Source of the DNA: Caulobacter sp. Root1455
GTDB lineage: Bacteria > Pseudomonadota > Alphaproteobacteria > Caulobacterales > Caulobacteraceae
DNA length: 64,000 nt
NCBI RefSeq assembly: GCF_001426905.1
Contig: NZ_LMFQ01000004.1
Span: 1 to 64,000 of the forward strand
Direction: 5' to 3'
The first letter of the stretch is position 1, and each line of letters begins with the position of its first letter. The notes under the pieces were generated by a model. It did no database searches. It was not told the origin of the DNA and saw nothing but the letters and a program-made list of their open reading frames with translations. Both the position numbers and the translations under genes were made by a program. This document shows, in pieces, positions 1 through 8,141 of the stretch.

Positions 1-24
1 GGATCGCGGATTTTTAACCCGCTC

Positions 25-335
25 CGATGGAGGCCCCCGACGGGCGGAGAGTTGGCGCTCTCCGGACCGCCTGGGCGATTTCAGCCCAGGCCTGCCGCTC
101 TCGCCGATCCTTCGCCGCCAGGGCTTCGTCCCGTGTTGCAGGGAACCTGCCGTGGACGCCCGAAGCGTCACTGAAGACCACCGACGAGCGCTTCCCGCTC
201 GACCACCCCCGAAAGCCGCAGCGGTCGCCGTACGTGCGCCCTCCCCATGCCTTCAGGTGGGAGCATTATGCGGGTGGCCGAAAGGGGTGAGGACCAAATC
301 GGGTCGAGAAAGTTCAGGACGTTGAAATCGCTTAA
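25..335. repeat. diverged intergenic repeat, copy 1
   Basis: This stretch matches 12125-12450 in the same order. The shared blocks are CCCCGACGGGCGG (about 35-47), a GGAnCGCCTG...CAGGCCTG block (about 63-95), a GACGAGCG..CCCGCTCGACC block (about 183-203), GCGCCCTCCCCAT (237-249) followed by ATTATGCGG (about 265-273), and an AGGaCGTTGAAaTCGcT-like tail near 315-332. Neither strand carries the same reading frame in both copies, so I treat it as a non-coding or decayed element rather than a gene. Confidence 0.55.
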
Positions 336-368
336 CTTCGTCCGCTATCCGCCGGGCGTAGACGCCCG

Positions 369-444
369 CCGACGGGGACGCGCACTCACGGCAAGCCCTT
401 TGCAACCCGGTCGACGCAGCGGTGTGAGAGCACGTCCCCGTCGG
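369..444. ncRNA. candidate structured RNA, long inverted repeat
   Basis: CCGACGGGGACG at 369-380 is perfectly complementary to CGTCCCCGTCGG at 433-444. Inside this 12-bp stem a 4x4 internal loop is followed by a second helix (CTCAC with GTGAG), and a small GCAA/TTGC hairpin lies in the apical part. A GGGCG/CGCCC hairpin lies just upstream (about 354-369). The nested helices look like a folded RNA about 80-120 nt long, in the gap downstream of the helicase. I recognise no known class: the conserved elements of SRP RNA, RNase P, tmRNA and cobalamin riboswitches are absent. The strand is unknown. Confidence 0.35.
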
Positions 445-474
445 GGCCCTGCGATTGATCCGCCAGCCAGGCAC

Positions 475-510
475 GAAAACGCCCGCTCCTCCGATCCGGA
501 AGGGCGGGCG
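475..510 (-). terminator. intrinsic terminator of the DEAD-box helicase
   Basis: The stem CGCCCGC (480-486) pairs with GCGGGCG (504-510). Read on the minus strand, the hairpin is followed by a short U-run (GUUUUCG). It sits about 25 bases downstream of the helicase stop codon, as expected for its transcript end. Confidence 0.65.
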
Positions 511-534
511 CAATCTTGAGCGGTGGCTTGACGC

Positions 535-2415
535 CTAGTCTTCGCTGTCGCTGGCCGGGGCCAGGCGCGGCGGGGCGCGCATCAGGAAGGCCGGGGTTTC
601 GTTGCCGAAGCCCACGACGCGGCGGTCGTCGTCGTCCTCGCGGCCGCGGACCGGCTGGACGCCGCGCACGGGCAGCGGCGCGCCCCGGACGGGACGTTCT
701 TGTTCAGCGCGGGCAGGCTCGGCGCGAGACGCGGGGGCGCGCTCGGCCTCGACGCGGGGCTGTTCGCCGCGCTCGGGACGACGATCGCGATCGCGGCCAC
801 GCTCGCGGCGGGCCGGGCGGTCGCCTTCGGCGCGTTCCGGACGCGGGGCGCGCTCGGCGATCGGGGCGGCTTCGACGGCCGGTTGCTCGGCGACGGCGTC
901 CTGCTCGACGCGCGGCTGGCGCCCACGATCACGCGACGAGCCGCCACGGTCGCGACGACCGCGCTCGGCGGCGGGGGGCGCTTCGGCGACGACCGGCGCT
1001 TCGGCTTCGACCGTCGCGGTCACGGCCTGCTCGCCGCGCGGCTTGCGGACGCGGGCAGGGCGCTTGGAAGGCGCTTCGCCCGGAGCCGCCCCAGGGATCG
1101 AGGGGATCGGCTCGCCGGCGATGGCGGCTTCGAGATTGGCGGCGGCGACGGCCGAAGGCTCGGTCGGCGCGCGGTTGCGGTCGCGGTCACGGCCGCGTTC
1201 GCCGCCACGGGGGGAGCGGTCGCGGTCACGCCCGCCGCCGCGCTTGCTGTCGCCTTCGCGGCGCACGGTCACGGCGTTGGAATAGTCGAGGTCCAGCTTC
1301 TCTTCGGTCGGGGTCGAGCCGATCAGCTTGACGACCTTGTCGAAGCCCTTGTCGTCGCCCGGGGTCACCAGCATGTAGGTGATGCCCGAACGCCCGGCCC
1401 GGCCGGTGCGGCCGATGCGGTGAACGTAGTCGTCGGCGTGGTGCGGGACGTCGTAGTTGAACACGTGGCTGACGGCCGGGATGTCCAGGCCGCGCGCGGC
1501 GACGTCGGAGGCCACCAGGATCTTCAGCGAACCGTCGCGGAAGGCCGCCAGGGTCTTCATGCGCTGGCTCTGGTCCAGGTCGCCGTGGATGGCGGCGGCG
1601 TCGAAGCCATGGCTCTTCAGCGACTTGGCGACGACATCGACTTCGGTCTTGCGATTGCAGAACACGATGCCGGTCTCGATCTGGGCCTTCTCGATCAGGG
1701 CCCGCAGCGCCAGACGCTTGGCCTTCGGATCGGACGACGGCACCTTGATCATCAGCTGGGTGATGTTCTCGTTGGTGGTGGCCGGACGCGCCGCCTCGAT
1801 CCGCACCGGATCCTTGAGGAACTGTTTGGTCAGGCGGGTGATTTCCGGCGGCATGGTCGCCGAGAAGAACAGCGTCTGCTTCTTGGGCGGCGTCATCTTG
1901 AAGATGCGCTCGATGTCCGGAATGAAGCCCATATCCAGCATGCGGTCGGCTTCGTCGACGACCAGGAACTGCACGCCGGTCATCAGCAGCTTGCCGCGCT
2001 CGAAGTGGTCGAGCAGGCGGCCCGGGGTGGCGATCAGCACGTCGACGCCGCGATCCAGCTTCTTCTCCTGGTCGCCGAACGACACGCCGCCGATCAGCAG
2101 CGCCCAGGACAGCTTGGTGCCCTTGGCGTACTTCTCGAAGCTGGAGGCGACCTGGTCGGCCAACTCGCGGGTCGGGGCGATGACCAGGGCGCGCGGCATG
2201 CGCGCCTTGGCGCGGCCGTTCATCAGCTTGTCGATCAGGGGCAGGGTGAAGGCGGCGGTCTTGCCGGTGCCGGTCTGGGCGATGCCCAGCACGTCCTGGC
2301 CGGCCAGGGCCACGGGAATGGCGGCGGCCTGGATGGGGGTGGCTGTCGTATAGCCGGTGTCGGCGACCGCTTGGAGGGTCGTGGGCGAAAGCCCGAGTTC
2401 GGAAAATTCTGTCAT
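535..2415 (-). CDS. DEAD-box ATP-dependent RNA helicase
   Basis: This is a cytoplasmic RNA helicase of the RhlE/RhlB group (626 aa) that unwinds structured RNA using ATP. All core motifs are visible: Q-motif TPIQ (26-29), Walker A AQTGTGKT (46-53), PTRELA (81-86), DEAD (154-157), SAT (185-187) and HRIGRTGR (332-339). After about residue 385 the protein turns into a roughly 240-residue disordered tail. The tail is full of RDRDR, RGG-like and Ala/Pro/Glu-rich segments and probably makes RNA or degradosome contacts. The ATG at 2415 starts directly before the helicase core. A promoter at 2500-2527 and a terminator at 475-510 suggest a single-gene unit. RhlE is a little likelier than RhlB because of the Arg-rich tail, but I do not assign a symbol. 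Confidence 0.93.
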   Translation of the reverse strand: MTEFSELGLSPTTLQAVADTGYTTATPIQAAAIPVALAGQDVLGIAQTGTGKTAAFTLPLIDKLMNGRAKARMPRALVIAPTRELADQVASSFEKYAKGTKLSWALLIGGVSFGDQEKKLDRGVDVLIATPGRLLDHFERGKLLMTGVQFLVVDEADRMLDMGFIPDIERIFKMTPPKKQTLFFSATMPPEITRLTKQFLKDPVRIEAARPATTNENITQLMIKVPSSDPKAKRLALRALIEKAQIETGIVFCNRKTEVDVVAKSLKSHGFDAAAIHGDLDQSQRMKTLAAFRDGSLKILVASDVAARGLDIPAVSHVFNYDVPHHADDYVHRIGRTGRAGRSGITYMLVTPGDDKGFDKVVKLIGSTPTEEKLDLDYSNAVTVRREGDSKRGGGRDRDRSPRGGERGRDRDRNRAPTEPSAVAAANLEAAIAGEPIPSIPGAAPGEAPSKRPARVRKPRGEQAVTATVEAEAPVVAEAPPAAERGRRDRGGSSRDRGRQPRVEQDAVAEQPAVEAAPIAERAPRPERAEGDRPARRERGRDRDRRPERGEQPRVEAERAPASRAEPARAEQERPVRGAPLPVRGVQPVRGREDDDDRRVVGFGNETPAFLMRAPPRLAPASDSED

Positions 2416-2499
2416 ATCACGCTGGTCTGAAGTCCGGAGCCGCCCGTGTTTGGGCGAACGGGCGGCGCGGATTCGCCAAGCCTGCTCCGAAGGTGGCGA

Positions 2500-2527
2500 T
2501 AAATAGGCTTTGGCGGGCCAAAGTCAA
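2500..2527 (-). promoter_or_regulatory. sigma-70-like promoter of the helicase
   Basis: On the minus strand TTGACT (complement of 2522-2527) is followed after 16 bases by TATTTA (complement of 2500-2505), a good housekeeping promoter in this GC-rich context. The -35 hexamer overlaps the stop codon of the upstream glycosylase gene. The helicase can therefore be transcribed independently of it. Confidence 0.5.
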
Positions 2528-3729
2528 TGTCCGCCGATTTCCGCCGCCAGGGCGGAGCTCAAGTCGCCGCTGGCCGCGACCGCGACGCCGGCGAGGCCCA
2601 GCCACGCGGCCATGAGCCGAAGCTCGGCGGCCAGCGCCGAAGGCGTGGCGGCGTCGGCCGTCGGCTCGCGATGGGCCGAGAGGACCCGCAGCAGGCCCGC
2701 CTTGCGGTCCGCCTTGAGATCGACGCGCGCGGTGATCGCCTCGCCTTGCAGAAAGGGCAGCACGTAATAGCCGTGGGTGCGCTTGTGGGCGGGGGTGTAG
2801 ATTTCCAACCGTATGCGGACATCGAACAATTGCTCGGCCCGGTCGCGGAACCAGATCAGATTGTCGAACGGGGAGAGCAGGGCGTTGGCGGTGATCTTGC
2901 GCGGCCTGCGGGCGTCGGGCGCCAGATAGGCCGGCTGGCTCCAGCCCTCCACCTCGACCGGGACGAGATCACCGCTCTGGACCAGTTGCGCGACGCCGCG
3001 CCGGGCGTCGGCGACCCCCATGCGGAAATAGTCGCGCAGGTCGCGCTCGGTGGCGACGCCGAGGGCGCGGGCCGCGCGCCGCAGCAGGACCCGGTGCGCC
3101 TCCTCGCGAGAGGGCGTCGGCGCCGACCAGATCGCCTTGGGCAGCACGTTTTCAGGAAGATCGTAGACGCGCTCGAACGTCCCGCGCCGGGTGGCGGTGG
3201 TCAGCTCCCCGGCCCAGAACAGGCATTCGGTCGCGCGCTTGGCCTCGCTCCAGCCCCACCAGCCGCTTTGACCGCGCTCGCCCAGGCCCAGTTCGCCGGC
3301 CGACAGGGGGCCGCGCTCGTGGATCGCCGCCAGGGCCTTGTCGATGAACGGCCGGTGTCCGGCCAGGAACCCGGCGACGCCCTTCCAGACCCCGACCCCG
3401 TTGCGGGCGTCCTCCATCCGCCAGCGCAGCAGAGGCTGCAGGTCCAACGGCATCAGCGAGGCCTCGTGACCCCAATACTCGAACAGCGTCGGCTTCTTGC
3501 CCCAGGCCAGGTCTTCCAGCAGGGCGCGTGGATAGGCGCCCAGACGCGAGAACAGCGGCAGGTAGTGTGAACGCGAAACGACGTTGACGCTGTCGATCTG
3601 CAACAGGGCCAGCCGCTCGATGACGGCGGTCAGGTGGCGGCGGGTCGGCTGGGCGGGGCGGCCGTCGGCGAACCCCTGGGCGGCCAGGGCGATGCGGCGG
3701 GCTTGCTTGTGCGACAGGGTCTCGACCAT
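2524..3729 (-). CDS. AlkX/YcaQ-type winged-helix DNA glycosylase
   Basis: This 401-residue protein belongs to the HTH_42 family (YcaQ/AlkX and AlkZ), monofunctional DNA glycosylases that remove bulky alkylated bases and unhook interstrand crosslinks. The active-site region reads LALLQIDSV, giving a Q-x-D signature at residues 44-46. That fits the AlkX/YcaQ branch rather than the Q-x-Q of AlkZ. The length is close to the E. coli protein (about 410 aa). I place the start at the ATG at 3729, because the longer frame adds a low-complexity stretch overlapping the upstream halogenase gene. The gene follows the halogenase by 37 bases on the same strand, so it may be cotranscribed. A role in the maltose locus is not evident. 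Confidence 0.82.
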   Translation of the reverse strand: MVETLSHKQARRIALAAQGFADGRPAQPTRRHLTAVIERLALLQIDSVNVVSRSHYLPLFSRLGAYPRALLEDLAWGKKPTLFEYWGHEASLMPLDLQPLLRWRMEDARNGVGVWKGVAGFLAGHRPFIDKALAAIHERGPLSAGELGLGERGQSGWWGWSEAKRATECLFWAGELTTATRRGTFERVYDLPENVLPKAIWSAPTPSREEAHRVLLRRAARALGVATERDLRDYFRMGVADARRGVAQLVQSGDLVPVEVEGWSQPAYLAPDARRPRKITANALLSPFDNLIWFRDRAEQLFDVRIRLEIYTPAHKRTHGYYVLPFLQGEAITARVDLKADRKAGLLRVLSAHREPTADAATPSALAAELRLMAAWLGLAGVAVAASGDLSSALAAEIGGH

Positions 3730-3766
3730 GGCTCCGAGTGAGCATGGCCGGACGCCCGATGACAAG

Positions 3767-5266
3767 CTAGCGGGCCGCGCACTGCTGACGGATGAAGTCA
3801 CCATGGGCGGGCAGGGCGGCCGCGCCGTCGGCGGTGATCTTGCGCAGGTCGGCCAGGAAGCCCAGCAGTTGGTCGTCGGTGAGCTGGCCGGTCATCGGGT
3901 GACAGCCGTCCGGCATTATGCCTTGGCCCACCAGCACCTGCAGCCAGCTGGCCTCGAGGAAAAGGTCGTCGGGCTCCTTGAACAGCCGGCCATGGGCGCG
4001 GAAGAGCTCGACCTTGCGGATCAGATCCGCGGGGACCGCCGTCTCGCGACAGGCTTTCCAGAACGGCTCCTGGCGCTGGTTGGCCCAGTAGTGCAGCACC
4101 AGGAAGTCGCGGATGCGCTCGTACTCCAGTCCGGCCTGGCGGTTGTACTCGTCGATGTCGCGCTGGGCGAAACCCTTGTCCGGGAACAGGTTGAGCAGGC
4201 GTGACAGGCCCGACTGGATCAGGTGGATGCTGGTCGACTCCAGCGGCTCCATGAAACCGCTGGCCAGGCCCAGGGCCAGGACGTTCTTGTTCCAGAACTT
4301 GTTGCGGCGGCCGGTGACGAATTTCAGCGTCCGAGGCTCGGCCAGCATTTCGCCTTCGAGATTGGCCGTCAGTTGGGCGACGGCTTCGTCCTCGCTGATG
4401 AACCGGCTGCAGAACACGTGGCCGTTGCCCGTGCGGTGCTGCAGCGGAATGCGCCACTGCCAGCCGGCGGGGCGGGCGATGGCCTGGGTGTAGGGGCGCG
4501 GCGGCTCGACATTGGCCGTGGGGACGGCGATGGCGCGGTCGCAGGGCAGCAGGTCGGACCAGTCTTCGTAGCCGGTCTTCAGAGCCTGCTCGATCAGCAC
4601 GCCGCGAAAGCCCGAGCAGTCGATGAAGAAGTCGCCCTCGACGACCTCGCCGCTCTCCAGCGTCACCGAGCGCACGAAGCCGTCGGGCTCGCGCAGCGCC
4701 GTGCTCAGGATCTTGCCCTCGGTGCGGACCACGCCCAGGCGCTCGGCGTGGGCGCGCAGGAAGCGGGCATAGAGGGCGGCGTCGAATTGGAAGGCGTGGG
4801 TCAGCGGTTCGGCCGCGCCGCCGGCCTTGCGGACCGTCCGGTCGAAGCGCCCGGCGAAGGCGGCCCGCGCATTGAGCGAATAGTCCCAGAGCGAATGGTC
4901 GTCGCCCTTCGGTCGGCCCGCCAGCCAGTAGTGGTGGAACGGCACGGCGCCCAGCGGACGTCCGATGTCGCCGAAGGCGTGGAGGTAGCTTTGGCCGGGC
5001 GAGCGCCAGTCGACGAATTCGATGCCCAGCTTGATCGTGCCCTGGGTGGCCGCCAGGAAGGTGTTCTCGTCCAGGCCCAGGAAGGCGTTGAAGTGGCGGA
5101 TCTGCGGGATCGTGGCCTCGCCGACCCCGACGGCTCCGATCTCCTCGGACTCCACCAGGCGGATGCGGACCGTGTCGCCCAGGGCCCGGGCCAACAACGC
5201 CGCGCTCATCCAGCCCGCCGTACCGCCGCCGACCACGACCACCGACCCGATCCTGTTGTCGGTCAT
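3767..5266 (-). CDS. tryptophan-halogenase-family flavoprotein (copy 1)
   Basis: This 499-aa enzyme is of the flavin-dependent halogenase family (Trp_halogenase, PF04820). Known members use FADH2, halide and O2 to chlorinate or brominate indole-type substrates. It has the FAD-binding GGGTAGW (13-19), the GVGEATIP segment (47-54), the catalytic lysine K79 in TIKLGIEF, the WxWxIP signature (269-274) that marks halogenases, and the conserved glutamate E343 in EPLESTS. All key residues for halogenation are intact. The start is ATG 5266, since the 17 extra upstream codons are charged and unconserved. The gene lies 115 bases downstream of the MalA-like receptor on the same strand, with a terminator between them that may throttle its expression. 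The natural substrate of receptor-linked members is unknown. Confidence 0.85.
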   Translation of the reverse strand: MTDNRIGSVVVVGGGTAGWMSAALLARALGDTVRIRLVESEEIGAVGVGEATIPQIRHFNAFLGLDENTFLAATQGTIKLGIEFVDWRSPGQSYLHAFGDIGRPLGAVPFHHYWLAGRPKGDDHSLWDYSLNARAAFAGRFDRTVRKAGGAAEPLTHAFQFDAALYARFLRAHAERLGVVRTEGKILSTALREPDGFVRSVTLESGEVVEGDFFIDCSGFRGVLIEQALKTGYEDWSDLLPCDRAIAVPTANVEPPRPYTQAIARPAGWQWRIPLQHRTGNGHVFCSRFISEDEAVAQLTANLEGEMLAEPRTLKFVTGRRNKFWNKNVLALGLASGFMEPLESTSIHLIQSGLSRLLNLFPDKGFAQRDIDEYNRQAGLEYERIRDFLVLHYWANQRQEPFWKACRETAVPADLIRKVELFRAHGRLFKEPDDLFLEASWLQVLVGQGIMPDGCHPMTGQLTDDQLLGFLADLRKITADGAAALPAHGDFIRQQCAAR

Positions 5267-5322
5267 TCCCGCGCCTCTTCCCTTTGAGCTCTTCTCTTTG
5301 GAAGAGTCCTGACGCACCCACC

Positions 5323-5359
5323 CCTAAAAGAAAATCCCCGCCGGACGGAGCCGGCGGGG
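5323..5359 (-). terminator. terminator/attenuator between MalA-like receptor and halogenase
   Basis: CCCCGCCGG (5336-5344) pairs with CCGGCGGGG (5351-5359). On the minus strand the hairpin is followed by AUUUUCUUUU, so it is a good intrinsic terminator just downstream of the receptor stop codon. Read-through would be needed for cotranscription of the halogenase. Confidence 0.75.
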
Positions 5360-5381
5360 AGGTCGCAGGGGAGATGTCTGC

Positions 5382-8141
5382 TTAGAACCGGTACGAAACG
5401 CCGACCATGTAGGTGGTGCCGTACTTCTGGTAGTCGATGGTCCGGCGAGGATCGCCGTTCTCGTAGGTCTTGAACGGCTCGTCGGTGATGTTGTTGGCCT
5501 GCAGCAGCAGCGACAGACCATCCAGCGGGCCTTGGCGGAACTCGTAGCCGATCTGGGCGTCGAGCACGGACTCGCTGTCGACGGTCCGGTAGATCCGCGC
5601 GGCGCTGAGGCCGGCCACTTCGCCCAGGAACTTGCTGCGATAGCGGTTGCTGATCCGGGCGTTGAAGCCGTTATTCTCGTAATAGAAGGTGGTGTTGACC
5701 ACCTTTTCCGAGAGGCCGGGCATCGAGATCGGAGCCGAGTTCTCGTCCAGCTTGACCTCGCTGTCGGTGTACGAGCCGCTGACGATCAGGCCGAAGTTGC
5801 GCAGGGGTTCATAGAAGATGTCGCCCTGGATCGAGGCCGACAGTTCGATCCCGCGGATGAAGCCGCCCTTGCCGTTCTCGGGACCCTTGGCCAGGCCCTG
5901 GGTCGTGCCCAAAGCCGCTTGTTGCGCCGGGCTGAGCAGCGGCACGAAGGCCGAGAAGTCCTCGATGTGCGACGAGCTGGAATTCACGAAATTCGACAGG
6001 TGCTTATAGAAGCCGGCGGCCGAGATGTAGGCCGAGCGGCCGAAGTACTTCTCGAGCGCGATGTCGACGCCGTCGGCGATGTAGGGCCGCAGCTCGGGAT
6101 TGCCGCCGTCGGTGCTGAAGAACGAGTTGTTCGGGTCGGTCGACGTGAGGTTGCCGTTGTTCATGTTGAACGACTGGCTGGCGCGCATCTCGTCCATGCG
6201 GGCTCGGGCCAGGGTGCGGGCCGCGCCGAACCGCAGGAAGGTCTCGTTGCTCAGGTCGAACGTCAGGTTCAGGCTGGGCAGCACATAGGTGTACTTGTCG
6301 CCGCCATCGTTGCTGGTCGGGTGGGCGGTGTCGGCCGGATTGACCTTCGTGCCGGTCGAGAACTGGTCGGTATAGACCACCTGCAGGCCGGTGTTGCCGG
6401 TGACCGGGATCGAACCGACCGTGCTGTCGATGTTGAACTTGGCGTAGGCGACCTGGACGTCTTCCTTCACCGCCCAGTTGCGGGTCTGGACGGCCGGGTT
6501 CTGGTCGGCGATCAGCGTGTAGTAGCCGTGGTCGAGCAGATAGGTCGGATCATAGGCCAGCATGGCCTTGATGCCGATCAGCTCCAGGCTGACCGTGCCC
6601 AGCAGCGCTTCCTTGGGGATCGGACGGCTGAGCGGCGCGCCGTCGGCGATGCGGCCGCCGAAGGTCAGGAAGCTTTCGTGCACTTCCTTGGACTTCTCGC
6701 GGCGGCTGGCGTTGTAGCCGAACTCGACCTTGTTGATCGGGCCCCAGGTCAGGTCGCGCTTGGCGCTCAGGCGGATGGCGTTGAGCTCGTCGTTGATCGA
6801 GGGGGTGTTGTAGAAGCCCGCCTGGGTCAAGGCCCCGCCGGCCGCCCCGCCGCCCCAGCCTTGGGGGTCGGTCAGCACGAACAGGGTCGAGTCGGTGTAG
6901 TCCAGCGTCGAGCCGAAGGTGGTGCCCGCGCCCGGCGTGGTGTTGAAGGTCATGGTGTCGGTGGCGCCGACGCCGGCGGGACCCGTGCCCGAATAGGACT
7001 CGAAGATCACGTCGGTGCGCTTGGCTTCCGAGTGGCTGAGGTCCGCCATCAGCGTCCAGCCGTTGTCGGTGTCGTAGGCGGTGTTCCAGCCGACCGACTT
7101 CAGGGTGGTGTCGCGGGTGTTGAGGTCGTTGCGCATGACCCCCTTCACGCCGGTGTAGGTCCCTTGGGTGATCAGGCCGCCCTCGGCGGTGTAGCCGGGC
7201 TGGAGCATGGCGGAGCTCCAGAACAGCGGCAGCTCGATGCCGCGCAGGATCTGCTTCTCGCGGAACTCCGAATAGTAGAGGTCGAGCGAGGTGCGGAACT
7301 TGTCGGTCGGAGCGTATTCCAGCACGCCGATCACGCCGGTGCGCTTGAGATTGTTGGATTGCACGTACGGCTTGGCGCCGCCGATAACCAGATCGCCGGA
7401 GGCGGTGGTCGGATAGCCCCAGGCGTTGAAGCGGCGGCTCTGGGTCGGGGTCGAGATGTCCGAGACCGCGACGGCGACGCCCAGCGTGTCGTTCAGGAAC
7501 TGGTCGACGAAGGTGGCGCTGAGGCGGTGGCCGCTGTCCTTGGCGTCCGGGTTCAGCTTGTCTTCGCTGTTGAACTCGTAGCGGGCGTTGGCCGACAGGA
7601 CGCGCTTGCCGTACTTCAGCGGGCGGATGGTCTGCAGGTCGGCGGTGCCGGCCAGGCCTTGGCCGATCAGGGCCGCGTCAGGGGTCTTGTAGACCAGCAC
7701 GCCGCTGAGGATTTCCGACGGATACTGGTCGAACTCCACGCCGCGGTTGTCGCCGGTCGAGACCTGCTCGCGGCCGTTCAGCAGCACGGTGTTGTAGTCG
7801 GGGCCCAGGCCGCGGATCGAGATCGACTGGGCGCGTCCGTCCAGGCGTTGGGCGGTCAGGCCGGGCAGGCGGGCCAGGGATTCGGCGATCGAGATGTCGG
7901 GCAGCTTGCCGATGTCTTCGGCCGACACGGCCTCGACGATCGAGCTGGAGGACTTTTTCAGCGCGATGGCGTTTTCGATGCCGGCGCGGATCCCGGTGAC
8001 GGTGATCTCCTCGACGGTGTCGGTGCTCGGCGTGGATGCTTGTTGAGCGTGCGCGGCGCCGGTGGCCGTCAAAAGCAGCGCGAGGCCGGTGGCGGCTCCG
8101 CTCATCAGCCGCGTTCGGCGCGGCATGGAATTGGTCGTCAT
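5382..8141 (-). CDS. malA: TonB-dependent receptor, MalA-like (maltodextrin uptake)
   Basis: This outer-membrane beta-barrel receptor (919 aa with signal peptide) imports its substrate with TonB-ExbBD energy. It has a signal peptide ending near AHA (about 30-32), a TonB-box-like VEEITVTG (about 43-50), a plug with DIGKLPDISIAESLARLPG and SIRGLGPDYNTVLLNGRE, and a C-terminal aromatic residue (YRF). The plug belongs to the sugar-type receptors of Caulobacter and Xanthomonas. Size (about 99 kDa) and context (amylase, alpha-glucosidase, LacI regulator, MFS transporter, glucoamylase) match MalA of C. crescentus, which imports maltodextrins. The start is ATG 8141 with GGGAGGGAG just upstream; longer starts add an AT-rich non-signal segment. 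The substrate call rests on synteny. Confidence 0.8.
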   Translation of the reverse strand: MTTNSMPRRTRLMSGAATGLALLLTATGAAHAQQASTPSTDTVEEITVTGIRAGIENAIALKKSSSSIVEAVSAEDIGKLPDISIAESLARLPGLTAQRLDGRAQSISIRGLGPDYNTVLLNGREQVSTGDNRGVEFDQYPSEILSGVLVYKTPDAALIGQGLAGTADLQTIRPLKYGKRVLSANARYEFNSEDKLNPDAKDSGHRLSATFVDQFLNDTLGVAVAVSDISTPTQSRRFNAWGYPTTASGDLVIGGAKPYVQSNNLKRTGVIGVLEYAPTDKFRTSLDLYYSEFREKQILRGIELPLFWSSAMLQPGYTAEGGLITQGTYTGVKGVMRNDLNTRDTTLKSVGWNTAYDTDNGWTLMADLSHSEAKRTDVIFESYSGTGPAGVGATDTMTFNTTPGAGTTFGSTLDYTDSTLFVLTDPQGWGGGAAGGALTQAGFYNTPSINDELNAIRLSAKRDLTWGPINKVEFGYNASRREKSKEVHESFLTFGGRIADGAPLSRPIPKEALLGTVSLELIGIKAMLAYDPTYLLDHGYYTLIADQNPAVQTRNWAVKEDVQVAYAKFNIDSTVGSIPVTGNTGLQVVYTDQFSTGTKVNPADTAHPTSNDGGDKYTYVLPSLNLTFDLSNETFLRFGAARTLARARMDEMRASQSFNMNNGNLTSTDPNNSFFSTDGGNPELRPYIADGVDIALEKYFGRSAYISAAGFYKHLSNFVNSSSSHIEDFSAFVPLLSPAQQAALGTTQGLAKGPENGKGGFIRGIELSASIQGDIFYEPLRNFGLIVSGSYTDSEVKLDENSAPISMPGLSEKVVNTTFYYENNGFNARISNRYRSKFLGEVAGLSAARIYRTVDSESVLDAQIGYEFRQGPLDGLSLLLQANNITDEPFKTYENGDPRRTIDYQKYGTTYMVGVSYRF

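Larger units (their letters stand above)
1..534. other. non-coding region with repeat, candidate RNA and terminator
   Basis: I find no convincing gene here. The short open frames lack family resemblance and sensible start sites. The stretch holds one copy of a diverged ~300-bp intergenic repeat (about 25-335), a long inverted repeat that could fold as an RNA (369-444) and the terminator of the helicase on the minus strand (475-510). Confidence 0.6.

Noticed and set aside
14..181. A possible minus-strand C-terminal coding fragment ending in TAA at 14-16
   Set aside because: It reads fairly protein-like, but a stop lies in frame at 266-268, no good start is present, and repeat copy 2 does not keep the frame.
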